From: a virus | Virus record (IMG/VR): IMGVR_UViG_3300005538_000006 | Coordinates: 1 to 44,060 of that record | Strand: one strand, 5' to 3' | DNA: 44,060 nucleotides | Shown: positions 31,535 to 38,285 of the stretch, one piece after another | How the letters are laid out: every line of letters starts with the position of its first letter | How positions within the stretch are numbered: position 1 is the first letter of the stretch | Made by a program: the position numbers and the translations under genes | The notes under the pieces: model-generated | Databases searched by the model: none | Seen by the model: only the letters and a program-made list of their open reading frames with translations | What the model was told of the DNA's origin: nothing

Positions 31535-31749
31535 GCGACCCTCTGCTCGTCGTTCATGTCGATCGGGAAGAGTTCCTGCGGCTCGACATGGAGCGCGCGG
31601 CTGATCCGCACGATGATCTCGTAGGCGGTCGTGCGGTAGTCGCGCTTGCCGTTTTCGAGGAGCGAGATCGTCGAGTCGTCGACCCCGGCCTGGTCGGCCA
31701 GTTCCTTCTGATTGATCTGCGCGATGCGGCGGGCGGTCTTGAGTTCCAT
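31531..31749 (-). CDS. Cro-like HTH (XRE) regulator, 72 aa
   Basis: A compact XRE domain: 'KTARRIAQINQKELADQAGV' and 'DDSTISLLENGKRDYRTTAY', 'IVRISRALHVEPQELFP'. It is the first gene from the leftward promoter, like Cro. Longer frames upstream include the operator sequences, translated as repeated RLTI, so the ATG at 31749 is preferred although no Shine-Dalgarno site is seen. Confidence 0.85.
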   Translation of the reverse strand: MELKTARRIAQINQKELADQAGVDDSTISLLENGKRDYRTTAYEIIVRISRALHVEPQELFPIDMNDEQRVA

Positions 31750-31750
31750 G

Positions 31751-31880
31751 ATGGTTAGTCGTTCTGCGTAGCCAGCACAGTGGCGAGTGGCTAATCGCAC
31801 GCTCATTATGGTTAGTCGATTGTGCATTGTCAAGCCATATGACATACTCCGATGCTCAGAACGGTTATGGCACTAACCAT
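31751..31880. promoter_or_regulatory. Operator array of the lysis-lysogeny switch
   Basis: Copies of ATGGTTAGTCG lie at 31751-31761 and 31808-31818, a variant GTGGCTAATCG at 31787-31797, and an inverted ATGGTTAGT at 31880-31872. Two flank the Cro-like start, one covers the leftward promoter and the inverted copy covers the 5' end of the repressor gene. They are the natural candidates for CI/Cro binding half-sites or sites. The stretch 31750-31851 holds no gene. Confidence 0.75.
31805..31833 (-). promoter_or_regulatory. Leftward early promoter (PR-like)
   Basis: On the minus strand TTGACA (31833-31828), a 17-base spacer and CATAAT (31810-31805) make a near-perfect sigma-70 promoter. Transcription should begin near 31798 and run into the Cro-like gene. 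One operator copy lies across the -10 box and spacer. Confidence 0.85.
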
Positions 31881-32481
31881 TGCGCACCCGCCCACACCCC
31901 GCGCCGTTCCGCAAGTTGACCGGAATCACGGGCGATCAAAGAATGTGGCCGTGGATCTGGACCCCAAACGCCTGGCGGCGTTCGCCGAACGGGTGCGCCT
32001 CGGCCGGCAGCGGCTCTTTCCGACCCGGCTCGCCTTCTGCCGCGAGGCCCGCATCACGCGCACGACGCTCCGGCATCTCGAGAGCGGGAGCCAGCAGCCG
32101 ACCCAGGAGACGATCGAGAAACTCGCCAAAGCGCTCCAGATCACGCCGCGCGATCTGGTCGGCGAGGACCGGATCGATCCCGACAGTCCGCTGTTGAAGG
32201 ATCTCCGCGAGGAGGACTTTGAGGTCGCCCAACTCTTTCACCACGCGTCGACCGACCTGCGGCTGCGCGTCCGGGCGCTCTTGCGGGGCACGCCTGTCCC
32301 CGTGAGCGACCCGAGCGATCCGTTCGCGCCGCTGCTCGATCGGCTGCGGCGGCGCCTGGCCGTCGTGCCCGGCGACGCCCGGGCGATCATGGAATACCTC
32401 GACACGCTCGAGACGTTCGGCACGCCGAGCGCGACCGTCGCCAAGAAGACCAAATCGTCGGCCCCGCCGCGGCGGGCTTAA
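31852..32481 (+). CDS. CI-like repressor with XRE HTH domain, up to 209 aa
   Basis: The HTH lies at about residues 40-95 (RLAAFAERVRLGRQRLFPTR, 'ITRTTLRHLESGSQQPTQET', 'LAKALQITPRDLVGED'). A helical C-terminal part follows (DDFEVAQLFHHASTDLRLR-type) and a Lys/Ser/Pro tail; no LexA-type peptidase motif is visible, so induction may not go through self-cleavage. The first 31 residues contain an operator copy and look non-coding; GTG at 31945 or 31951 may be the true start. It points away from the Cro-like gene across the operator array. Confidence 0.8.
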   Translation: MLRTVMALTIAHPPTPRAVPQVDRNHGRSKNVAVDLDPKRLAAFAERVRLGRQRLFPTRLAFCREARITRTTLRHLESGSQQPTQETIEKLAKALQITPRDLVGEDRIDPDSPLLKDLREEDFEVAQLFHHASTDLRLRVRALLRGTPVPVSDPSDPFAPLLDRLRRRLAVVPGDARAIMEYLDTLETFGTPSATVAKKTKSSAPPRRA

Positions 32482-32515
32482 TCCCAGGCCCACCGCCCCG
32501 AGAGAGAGGACGCAC

Positions 32516-32839
32516 GTGCACGCTATGGCTGTTGATCGACCGACCGTCGTTGTCGCTCGTTTTCCGCTCGTCGTGAAACCGTCGCCCGCGAAGGCCTCCC
32601 TCGACGCCACGCACGCAAGTGCCCTGCGGATCATCGATCACGTGCAAGTCCTCGAGCACATCTCGCCGCGCGCGATCCGCTGTCTCGAGGTCAACGCGGA
32701 AACGCTCCGGGCGCACGCCGAGTCGGCCGCCTCGCTCAGCCGGGAGCAGCGCGCGCGCCTGACGCAGATGGCAGAGGCGAACCGGCGCGCCCGCGCGTAC
32801 GTCAACGACCTGCGCGAGGCGCTCCGCGAGGCCCGGTGA
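32516..32839 (+). CDS. Unknown protein, 107 aa
   Basis: GAGG precedes the GTG at 32516 by 6 bases. The N-terminus is hydrophobic/beta-like (VDRPTVVVARFPLVVKPSPA), followed by long helices (ALRIIDHVQVLEHISPRAIR, REQRARLTQMAEANRRARAY). First gene of the cassette between repressor and integrase. No family recognised. Confidence 0.65.
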   Translation: MHAMAVDRPTVVVARFPLVVKPSPAKASLDATHASALRIIDHVQVLEHISPRAIRCLEVNAETLRAHAESAASLSREQRARLTQMAEANRRARAYVNDLREALREAR

Positions 32840-32840
32840 G

Positions 32841-33164
32841 ATGGCTCGGCTCGCGCTCGTCCGATCGGCCCCTGCGCGCGCGTTCCCCGGTGAAGAGGAT
32901 CCCCCCGATATGGCAGATGCGGACGCCGCGGTGCAGGCCAGCGTACGGCGGTTGGTCGATCTGATTCAGGTCATCGTGCCGACGCTGCGGCCGGCCGCCG
33001 TGCGCGCGATCGAGACGTGCGTGTCGGCGTTGGTCGTCGATGCGACGCGCCAACGCATCACGGACCGGATCGCGGGGTTCAGCGCCGAGGATCTCGCGAC
33101 GGTCGATCTCCTGACGGCGTCCCTCGCACAGCCCCCGGGCGAGGAGCCCGATGCTCCCGCCTGA
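32841..33164 (+). CDS. Unknown helical protein, 107 aa
   Basis: ATG two bases after the previous stop. Mostly helical (VQASVRRLVDLIQVIVPTLR, IETCVSALVVDATRQRITDR) with an acidic Pro-rich end. No membrane span clear enough to call. The internal ATG at codon 24 could be an alternative start. Confidence 0.65.
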   Translation: MARLALVRSAPARAFPGEEDPPDMADADAAVQASVRRLVDLIQVIVPTLRPAAVRAIETCVSALVVDATRQRITDRIAGFSAEDLATVDLLTASLAQPPGEEPDAPA

Positions 33165-33363
33165 TCGCGACCGGCCGCCGATCGCCCTGCGCCTGCGCTA
33201 CCGACAGCTCGGCGGGCACATGCACTGCCGGGTCTTCAGCGCGCGCGCGACGGATCACACGTTTGGGACGGCGGGCGATCTCGTCTTCGCGGTCGAGGAG
33301 TGGCCGGCCGTGCGCGCCGTGCTCGAGCGCGTGATCGAAATTCTGCCCATCGAGGAGTCGTGA
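33151..33363 (+). CDS. Small unknown protein, 70 aa
   Basis: Overlaps the upstream gene by 14 bases. The protein is a small alpha/beta domain (IALRLRYRQLGGHMHCRVFS, FAVEEWPAVRAVLERVIEIL). The pattern of a beta hairpin followed by a helix recurs in many small phage proteins of unknown role. Confidence 0.65.
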   Translation: MLPPDRDRPPIALRLRYRQLGGHMHCRVFSARATDHTFGTAGDLVFAVEEWPAVRAVLERVIEILPIEES

Positions 33364-33367
33364 CGTT

Positions 33368-33799
33368 GTGTCGACGATCTATCCGACCTTTACGTGTTTC
33401 GACGACGCGCTCGAGTTCATCAATGTCCGCGTGAAACAGGACCAGCGGCTCGCGTTCGATCGCACGTTGACTCTCGTTCACGGGATCGCGTTGGCGCACA
33501 CGGCCCCGAACGAGCCGTACGCGCACGCCTGGGTCGAGGAAGGCGATCGCTGCTGGGATGCCGGTCTGGTCGACGGGCAGAAGGTGTACTACGCCGTCGC
33601 GCGAGACGAGTTCTACGCGGCGCGACGTATCCAGAAAACGACCTGCTACACGGTCCGACAGGCGTGTCTCGAGAACTTCCGCACCAAGCACTACGGGCCG
33701 TGGCGAGCGGAGTACGCCGCGCTCTGCGGGTCTGGCCGTCGCGTGCTGGGGAAGATCGACGCGACCGTCGCCCTCGACGCCCTGGAGCACGAACGATGA
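33368..33799 (+). CDS. Unknown globular protein, 143 aa
   Basis: GTG start at 33368. The middle reads 'LVHGIALAHTAPNEPYAHAW', then 'EEGDRCWDAGLVDGQKVYYA', an arrangement of His, Asp/Glu and Cys that resembles small papain- or transglutaminase-like folds, though a catalytic Cys cannot be fixed. The end is helical (YTVRQACLENFRTKHYGPWR). Coupled to the next gene (ATGA). The function is unknown. Confidence 0.65.
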   Translation: MSTIYPTFTCFDDALEFINVRVKQDQRLAFDRTLTLVHGIALAHTAPNEPYAHAWVEEGDRCWDAGLVDGQKVYYAVARDEFYAARRIQKTTCYTVRQACLENFRTKHYGPWRAEYAALCGSGRRVLGKIDATVALDALEHER

Positions 33800-34284
33800 G
33801 ACTCGAAACCGTCGCCGAATCGTTCGCCACGTACCGCGCGAAGGTGCTCCCGACGGAGGCGCCCTCGATCCAGATCATCGAGTGCCAACGCGCGTTTTAT
33901 GCAGGCGTGTATTTCACCCTGATGAACCTGGCCTACAACATCGGCGACGACTCGACCTCCGAGGAGCAGGGCATCGAGCAACTCGAACAGCTGAAGGCCG
34001 AGTGCGAAGCGTTCGCCGCAGCCGGCGGGATGCCACTCCCGACGCCGGCGCCGCCCGCGCCCTCGACGCCGGACGTCAACTACACGATTCCGGACCCGGC
34101 GGAAATCCGTCCGCTCCTGCAGGAGCTCGGCGACCGCATCGGCTCGGAGCTTCCGAACGGCTGGGGCTTCAATCTGCTGCTGTTCGAATTCGGCCAGGGC
34201 GGCGGCTTGTTCTACATCTCGAGCGCCAACCGCGAGGACGTGATCGCGACCATGCGGGAGTTCATCCGAAGGCAGACGCAATGA
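33796..34284 (+). CDS. Unknown protein, 162 aa
   Basis: ATGA overlap at both ends. The first part (IQIIECQRAFYAGVYFTLMN, NIGDDSTSEEQGIEQLEQLK) is a type often annotated as conserved small phage protein. After a Pro/Ala linker the second part (LPNGWGFNLLLFEFGQGGGL, FYISSANREDVIATMREFIR) looks like a separate small beta/alpha domain. A possible natural fusion of two small phage domains. Confidence 0.7.
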   Translation: MRLETVAESFATYRAKVLPTEAPSIQIIECQRAFYAGVYFTLMNLAYNIGDDSTSEEQGIEQLEQLKAECEAFAAAGGMPLPTPAPPAPSTPDVNYTIPDPAEIRPLLQELGDRIGSELPNGWGFNLLLFEFGQGGGLFYISSANREDVIATMREFIRRQTQ

Positions 34285-34550
34285 AGATGAAGCCCGGCAC
34301 GTACTACGGCATCACGCACGACGGGCGCATGGTGCCCGCGGGCGACGTCGATCGACTACCGGACAAGGTGATCTGCCGGCGTGTTGCTGACTATCCGCAC
34401 GCCGTCCCGCCCGGCGCCGCCGTCACGGGTCCGTGCGCCGACTGCGGCGCGCGCATCGCCTGGAATCCGAAGGGTCCGCACCAGGACCGACCGCACGTCT
34501 GTATGCAGTGCGCGAGCATTCAGCCGTTGCCTATCGAAGGTGAGTCATGA
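34281..34550 (+). CDS. Zinc-ribbon protein, 89 aa
   Basis: ATG at 34281 inside ATGA. Two CxxC pairs (TGPCADCGARIAW and VCMQCASIQP) about 26 residues apart form a zinc ribbon in the C-terminal half. The N-terminal half is 'KPGTYYGITHDGRMVPAGDV'. Likely nucleic-acid or protein binding; unknown target. Confidence 0.7.
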   Translation: MKMKPGTYYGITHDGRMVPAGDVDRLPDKVICRRVADYPHAVPPGAAVTGPCADCGARIAWNPKGPHQDRPHVCMQCASIQPLPIEGES

Positions 34551-34780
34551 AGATCAAGGATTTCAAGCTCGGCGCGACGGGCCGCTTTCCACGGGGCAAA
34601 GCCGACCCGGACGACGAAGGCGAATTGCAGTTGGCGATCGCGGCCGACTATCAACAGGCCATCGTGCGGATCGCCTTCGGGAAGCCGATCGGCTGGCTGG
34701 GGCTGCCGTCCCGCGAAGCGCGCCAGTTCGCGGCGCTGATCCTCGAGAAGGCCGACGACCTCGACAAGCGGCGGACATGA
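34547..34780 (+). CDS. Small conserved-type phage protein, 77 aa
   Basis: ATGA overlaps at both ends. The sequence (KDFKLGATGRFPRGKADPDD, LAIAADYQQAIVRIAFGKPI, GWLGLPSREARQFAALILEK) has a pattern found in short phage and prophage proteins of unknown function. Confidence 0.7.
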   Translation: MKIKDFKLGATGRFPRGKADPDDEGELQLAIAADYQQAIVRIAFGKPIGWLGLPSREARQFAALILEKADDLDKRRT

Positions 34781-35070
34781 GCACGAACCGCGACGACGAG
34801 GCCGCGCTGGTGGATCAGATGGCCCGCGAAGTCGCCAGTCGCGAGGCGCCGCTCGAGTTCGTCCTGCGGCCCGTCTCCGCGTTGCACCTGGCCGGCCTGC
34901 TGCAGCTCGCGCTGCGCCATCCCGGCACGGCGACGTCGGACTCGCACACACGGATCGCCCTGACGTTCATCGAACACGTCCGCGCGTACTTCGCCGACTG
35001 CCCGGCGACGCTCGAGGTCCTGCGCCGCGGCGACGATCCGAGCGAAGACTTCCCGATGAAGGAGTCGTGA
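34777..35070 (+). CDS. Small conserved-type phage protein, 97 aa
   Basis: ATGA overlap with the previous gene; its stop precedes the integrase ATG by 3 bases. Helical, with 'LEFVLRPVSALHLAGLLQLA' and 'DSHTRIALTFIEHVRAYFAD'. Similar short proteins occur in many phages near early genes. Function unknown. Confidence 0.7.
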   Translation: MSTNRDDEAALVDQMAREVASREAPLEFVLRPVSALHLAGLLQLALRHPGTATSDSHTRIALTFIEHVRAYFADCPATLEVLRRGDDPSEDFPMKES

Positions 35071-35073
35071 TCG

Positions 35074-36219
35074 ATGGGACGGAACCGCGCGTGGGTCGGG
35101 ATCGAACGGCGCCGCCGGGCGAAGGGCGACAAGTGGCGGGCGTGGGTGCGCGTGCACCCCGGCAAGGGCGGCCTCAAGAGCAAGACGTACGACCTCGACA
35201 CCGCCCCGAGCGTCATGCAGGCGTGGCGCACGCAACAGGTCGAACTCTTCGGCGGCCCGACCGAGGGCGGGCTCGCCGCCGAAATCGCGACGTTTCTCGC
35301 CAAGCCCGAGATCGCCGCGCAGCCCTACGTCCACCAGACGGCGCGGATGCTCGGGGTGTGGCTCGACGAGCTCGGCGACGTGCCGCGGGACTCGCTCACC
35401 AAGGATCAGTTTGAAACCGTCATTCAGAAGTGGCTGAAGGTCTACGCCGAGCCGACCGTCTACCATCGCCGGTCGGTGCTCGTATCGCTCTACACCGTGC
35501 TCGACGGCGAGGAGGCCGCCAATCCGGCGAAGGCGACGACCTGCCCGAAGTCGTGGATCCCGGCCGATCATTCGGTCCCGTTCGCGACCCTCACGGCGAT
35601 TGTCGACGCGATGCCGGACTGGCGCTACGTGAAGAAGGGGATTCGCGTGCCCTCGGTCGCCAAGCTCGTGGCGCGCGTGATGATTGCGACTGGCCTGCGC
35701 CCCGTCGACCTCTCGCGCGTGCGCCGGCATCATCTGGCCTGGCTCGCCGAGTCGTTCCTCTGGCCGGCGAGCAAGAAGGGCGAAGGCGTGGACGCGCATG
35801 ACTGCGAGATGTCGGAGGAGGCCTTGATCGCCTTCCGCGCGTTCGACGCGGCCGACGCGTACAACCGCTTCAGCCCCGCCGCCGTGAGCCATTCGTTCAA
35901 GCGCGCCGCGCGCCAGGTCTGCGGCCAAGACACGCCGATTCACCTCTACACGCTACGCCACGGCGTCGGCGCGGATCTCTATCGGGTGACGCGCGATCTC
36001 GCCACGGTCGGCCGCCTGTTGGGCCACGCCGAGGGCTCGCGCGCGACGCCGCAGTACGCGCGGGGCGCGAACGCGGAGGTCAACCGGGCCGCCGTGCAGG
36101 CGCTCAGCGCGGCGCGGGCGCAGATGCTGGCGCCGGCCGCCTCACCGAATAAGTCACCCGAAAAGTCACCCAGGCCGAAGAAGGCCAGTCGCATCAAGCA
36201 GTTACGTAAGCGTGCCTAG
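35074..36219 (+). CDS. int: Tyrosine recombinase integrase, 381 aa
   Basis: Integrates the phage DNA at attP/attB. The catalytic domain shows Arg209 (ATGLRPVDLS), candidate Lys234/235, Arg295 in 'YTLRHG', His318 in 'LLGHAEG' and the nucleophile Tyr328 in 'ATPQYAR'. The usual first His of the HxxR box is a Tyr here (YTLR). The N-terminus is basic, in line with arm-site binding. The stop codon TAG (36217-36219) is already part of the attachment core, and the last codons carry the left arm repeats, coding the Lys/Ser/Pro-rich tail (NKSPEKSPRPKK). Confidence 0.95.
   Translation: MGRNRAWVGIERRRRAKGDKWRAWVRVHPGKGGLKSKTYDLDTAPSVMQAWRTQQVELFGGPTEGGLAAEIATFLAKPEIAAQPYVHQTARMLGVWLDELGDVPRDSLTKDQFETVIQKWLKVYAEPTVYHRRSVLVSLYTVLDGEEAANPAKATTCPKSWIPADHSVPFATLTAIVDAMPDWRYVKKGIRVPSVAKLVARVMIATGLRPVDLSRVRRHHLAWLAESFLWPASKKGEGVDAHDCEMSEEALIAFRAFDAADAYNRFSPAAVSHSFKRAARQVCGQDTPIHLYTLRHGVGADLYRVTRDLATVGRLLGHAEGSRATPQYARGANAEVNRAAVQALSAARAQMLAPAASPNKSPEKSPRPKKASRIKQLRKRA
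36151..36171. other. Left pair of putative integrase arm sites
   Basis: AAGTCACCC occurs at 36151-36159 and 36163-36171, a direct repeat with 12-base period. It lies inside the 3' end of int, 46 bases before the attachment core. Confidence 0.55.
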
Positions 36220-36265
36220 GCTTCCCAAGCCTCGGACACGGGTTCGATCCCCGTAGCCCGCTCCA
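36217..36265 (+). other. attP: attP core: 3' end of tRNA-Gly(CCC)
   Basis: The 49 bases match the 3' part of a bacterial tRNA-Gly: half the anticodon stem, loop TTCCCAA with anticodon CCC, T-arm ACGGG-TTCGATC-CCCGT, acceptor strand AGCCCGC, then TCCA. No 5' half is present, so this is an attachment core that rebuilds the host tRNA on integration, not a tRNA gene. The crossover is probably in the anticodon loop, as is common for tyrosine integrases. Confidence 0.93.
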
Positions 36266-36380
36266 CTAAAAAAGCCCCAGAAACATTGACGATTTATTCG
36301 AAAAACAACGGATTCTGACGATCACGGGCCGGTGACCGAACGTGCCCTAAAGTGCCCGAAAACGCCCCTCTGGACGCCCC

Positions 36381-36400
36381 AAGTTACCCGAAAGTCACCC
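36381..36400. other. Right pair of putative integrase arm sites
   Basis: AAGTTACCC (36381-36389) and AAGTCACCC (36392-36400) repeat the left-arm motif, with 11-base period, 115 bases after the core. A looser copy, AAGTGCCC, is at 36350-36357. The region 36266-36464 is otherwise non-coding and its first 70 bases are AT-rich, as expected for an attP arm. Confidence 0.55.
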
Positions 36401-36464
36401 GATCGTCGGCGTGCGCCCGCGCCCGTTGGCCCCGCACGGTGTGCAGGGAGTAGGCTCAGGCACC

Positions 36465-36878
36465 ATGAAAGTCCTCCTGCTCGTGTTCGCGCTCGCGGCG
36501 TCCGCCTGTTCGAACGGCGGGGTGCCGACGACTGCCCCGTCGCCTGGCGTCCTGTCTGGCGCCTGGTCCGGCGAATCGGCGCCGAATTACACGATCGTCG
36601 GCAACAGCCTCGTGACGGCGTTCATCGGCCAACGGACCGACGGTCTGTTCGCGGGCACCTTCGAGGCGCACTTTGCGAATCCGATCCATGACTACAGCGG
36701 CTCGGTGCTCGGTGGGGTGGATGGCGCGCAGGTCACGTTGACGTTCACGCCGAGCGTCGCGGGCCACTGTCCCGAGCAGTATCTCGGCACGCTCACGGGC
36801 TCAGTGATCACGGGGACCACGCTCATGTTCAACTGCAGCCCGGACCAAACGGGGACGTTCATGCTGACCAAGCAATGA
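36465..36878 (+). CDS. Putative lipoprotein, possible lysogenic-conversion gene, 137 aa
   Basis: Starts with a lipoprotein signal (MKVLLLVFALAASACSNGG) with lipobox ASAC and Cys15. The mature part is beta-rich (LSGAWSGESAPNYTIVGNSL, FAGTFEAHFANPIHDYSGSV) with later Cys residues, like many small outer-membrane lipoproteins of soil bacteria. In the prophage this gene would lie at the end opposite to int, the classic place for lysogeny-expressed accessory genes. Superinfection exclusion is one possible role. The ATG at 36465 is chosen because the 18 codons before it look non-coding. Confidence 0.75.
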   Translation: MKVLLLVFALAASACSNGGVPTTAPSPGVLSGAWSGESAPNYTIVGNSLVTAFIGQRTDGLFAGTFEAHFANPIHDYSGSVLGGVDGAQVTLTFTPSVAGHCPEQYLGTLTGSVITGTTLMFNCSPDQTGTFMLTKQ

Positions 36879-37060
36879 GCCGGCTGCCCTGGCGGGAAGC
36901 CGTGATCGTTGTCGGCATCTGTCTCGTGGCGTACGGCGCGGCCTCATACGCGACGGAGTCGGAGGGCGTCTACGGTCCCATCGCGCGCGCGCAGATCACG
37001 ATCGGCGCGGGCCTGTCCGTCGTCGGCGTGTTGCTGCTCCGGTGCCGGAAACCCGGCTAG
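36875..37060 (+). CDS. Small two-span membrane protein, 61 aa
   Basis: Coupled to the lipoprotein gene (ATGA). Two hydrophobic spans (AVIVVGICLVAYGAASYA and IGAGLSVVGVLLLRC) separated by a short loop, with basic residues at both ends. It could accompany the lipoprotein or act in lysis. Its TAG shares CTAG with the stop of the converging gene. Confidence 0.7.
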   Translation: MSRLPWREAVIVVGICLVAYGAASYATESEGVYGPIARAQITIGAGLSVVGVLLLRCRKPG

Positions 37061-37236
37061 CGAATGGCGACCGGATGGCCGCCGCCCAGGTAGCCCAGGA
37101 AGAACAGGATCAGCAGCACGATCAGCACGAGCCCGATCCCGCCGCCGCCGTAGTAGTGGCCGTTCTCCGGGCCGCCGTAGTAGTACCCGCCGCCGCCGAA
37201 CACGAGCAACAGCACGATCAGTAGAATGAGAATCAT
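37057..37236 (-). CDS. DUF3309-like small membrane protein, 59 aa
   Basis: Two very hydrophobic spans (MILILLIVLLLVFGGGGYYY and GIGLVLIVLLILFFLGYL) flank a Gly/Tyr-rich loop. This resembles small bacterial membrane proteins of the DUF3309 type. As the last gene of the lysis group it could be a holin. The start at 37236 is coupled to the upstream gene (ATGA). Confidence 0.7.
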   Translation of the reverse strand: MILILLIVLLLVFGGGGYYYGGPENGHYYGGGGIGLVLIVLLILFFLGYLGGGHPVAIR

Positions 37237-37853
37237 TTCGGTCCTCCGGTGTCCCCGTTGGTTTTCACGCGCAGCAGCTCGGCGTTCAGGTCGCTGATCT
37301 TGTTGTTGACGTGGTTCGCTTCCTGATACGCGGCGTCCGCCTTGTCGCCGACCTGGTCGATGGCGGCCTTGATGTCGACGACGGCGGCCGTCGCGGAGAT
37401 TTCGGCCGACCGCACCGTCGTCGCGAGGAGCGTCTGCTCGTGGCGGGTCTGCAGCGCGAGCTCGGCGGCGTGCGCGCGCGTGACGGCGTCCCGTTCGTTC
37501 GCGTCGATCGCGACCTTGACGGCGAGCGTGTCGGCCGTCGCCTGCACCTTCGCGGCGAGCTCCGACGCCAACGCCCGGCGATCTTCGACCAGCCATTTCC
37601 GATCGCGCTCCGCGCGGTCGTCGACCAGCTTGGCCGCGGCGGCGATGGCGTCGGCCGACGCTTTCGCCACGGCGGCAGCGGCGGCCGTATTCGTCTCCGC
37701 CAGGTCGCGCTCGCGCGTGCGCGCGCCTCTCGCCGTCACCCATTGGCCGACGAGCACGGCAAGCTGACCGATCGCGACAGCCGCCAGCCCGTACAGAACC
37801 GTCGTCGATTGCGTGACGGGCGTCGGCGGCGCCGTGGCAAGTTCCTGGAACAT
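37233..37853 (-). CDS. Membrane-anchored coiled-coil protein, spanin- or holin-associated, 206 aa
   Basis: Residues about 18-40 form one membrane span (TVLYGLAAVAIGQLAVLVGQ). The rest is a long charged Ala-rich helix (ERDLAETNTAAAAAVAKASA, RKWLVEDRRALASELAAKVQ) ending in a Lys/Gly tail. This layout is like i-spanin proteins, which link the inner membrane to the outer membrane. It sits directly after the endolysin gene. No o-spanin lipoprotein is nested, so the exact lysis role is open. Confidence 0.7.
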   Translation of the reverse strand: MFQELATAPPTPVTQSTTVLYGLAAVAIGQLAVLVGQWVTARGARTRERDLAETNTAAAAAVAKASADAIAAAAKLVDDRAERDRKWLVEDRRALASELAAKVQATADTLAVKVAIDANERDAVTRAHAAELALQTRHEQTLLATTVRSAEISATAAVVDIKAAIDQVGDKADAAYQEANHVNNKISDLNAELLRVKTNGDTGGPK

Positions 37854-38285
37854 TCAGCGGATCCCCGAGAAGAAACTGTGTGACTCAATCACGGCGACGG
37901 GCGACTGCCCGACCGCCCAGGCCGGCATCGGCGACCGGGTGACGTAGTAGAAGGTCGCGTTGTCGACGTTGTCGCGGCAGACGCCCGACTGAATCCCCTG
38001 CGCGACCCAGTAGAGCTCGGCGAGGACCGGGTCGATCGGCGGATGGCCGGCCATGATGTTCGCGGCGAGCCGCTGCAGCGCGGCGTAGTTGCTGGCGCCG
38101 CCGGCCGGCGACCAGCACGAGAACTGGAGATGCGCGAGACAAACGCTCTCGTACGACGCGCCCCAGCGGTTCGTCCGCAGGCGATTGCGGATCACGTTCC
38201 CGACCGCGATCTTCCCTTCGACCGGTTCGCCGCGCGCTTCGCCGTAGATCGTGAGGGCGAGGACGTCGAGCTGAGAAAGCGTCAC
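37854..38285 (-). CDS. SleB-type cell wall hydrolase (endolysin), 143 aa
   Basis: The N-terminus 'DVLALTIYGEARGEPVEGKI' followed by 'AVGNVIRNRLRTNRWG' is the Hydrolase_2 (SleB/CwlJ) family signature, with Glu in the GEARGE motif as likely catalytic residue. Later motifs: 'CLAHLQFSCWSP' and 'VDNATFYYVTRSPMPAW'. Such enzymes cut peptidoglycan glycan strands. No signal peptide, so release needs a holin. ATGA overlap with the giant ejection gene. Confidence 0.92.
   Translation of the reverse strand: MTLSQLDVLALTIYGEARGEPVEGKIAVGNVIRNRLRTNRWGASYESVCLAHLQFSCWSPAGGASNYAALQRLAANIMAGHPPIDPVLAELYWVAQGIQSGVCRDNVDNATFYYVTRSPMPAWAVGQSPVAVIESHSFFSGIR

Noticed and set aside
36217-36265. A tRNA gene
   Set aside because: Only the 3' half of a tRNA-Gly is present. 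The D-arm and 5' acceptor strand are missing, so it is an attachment core.
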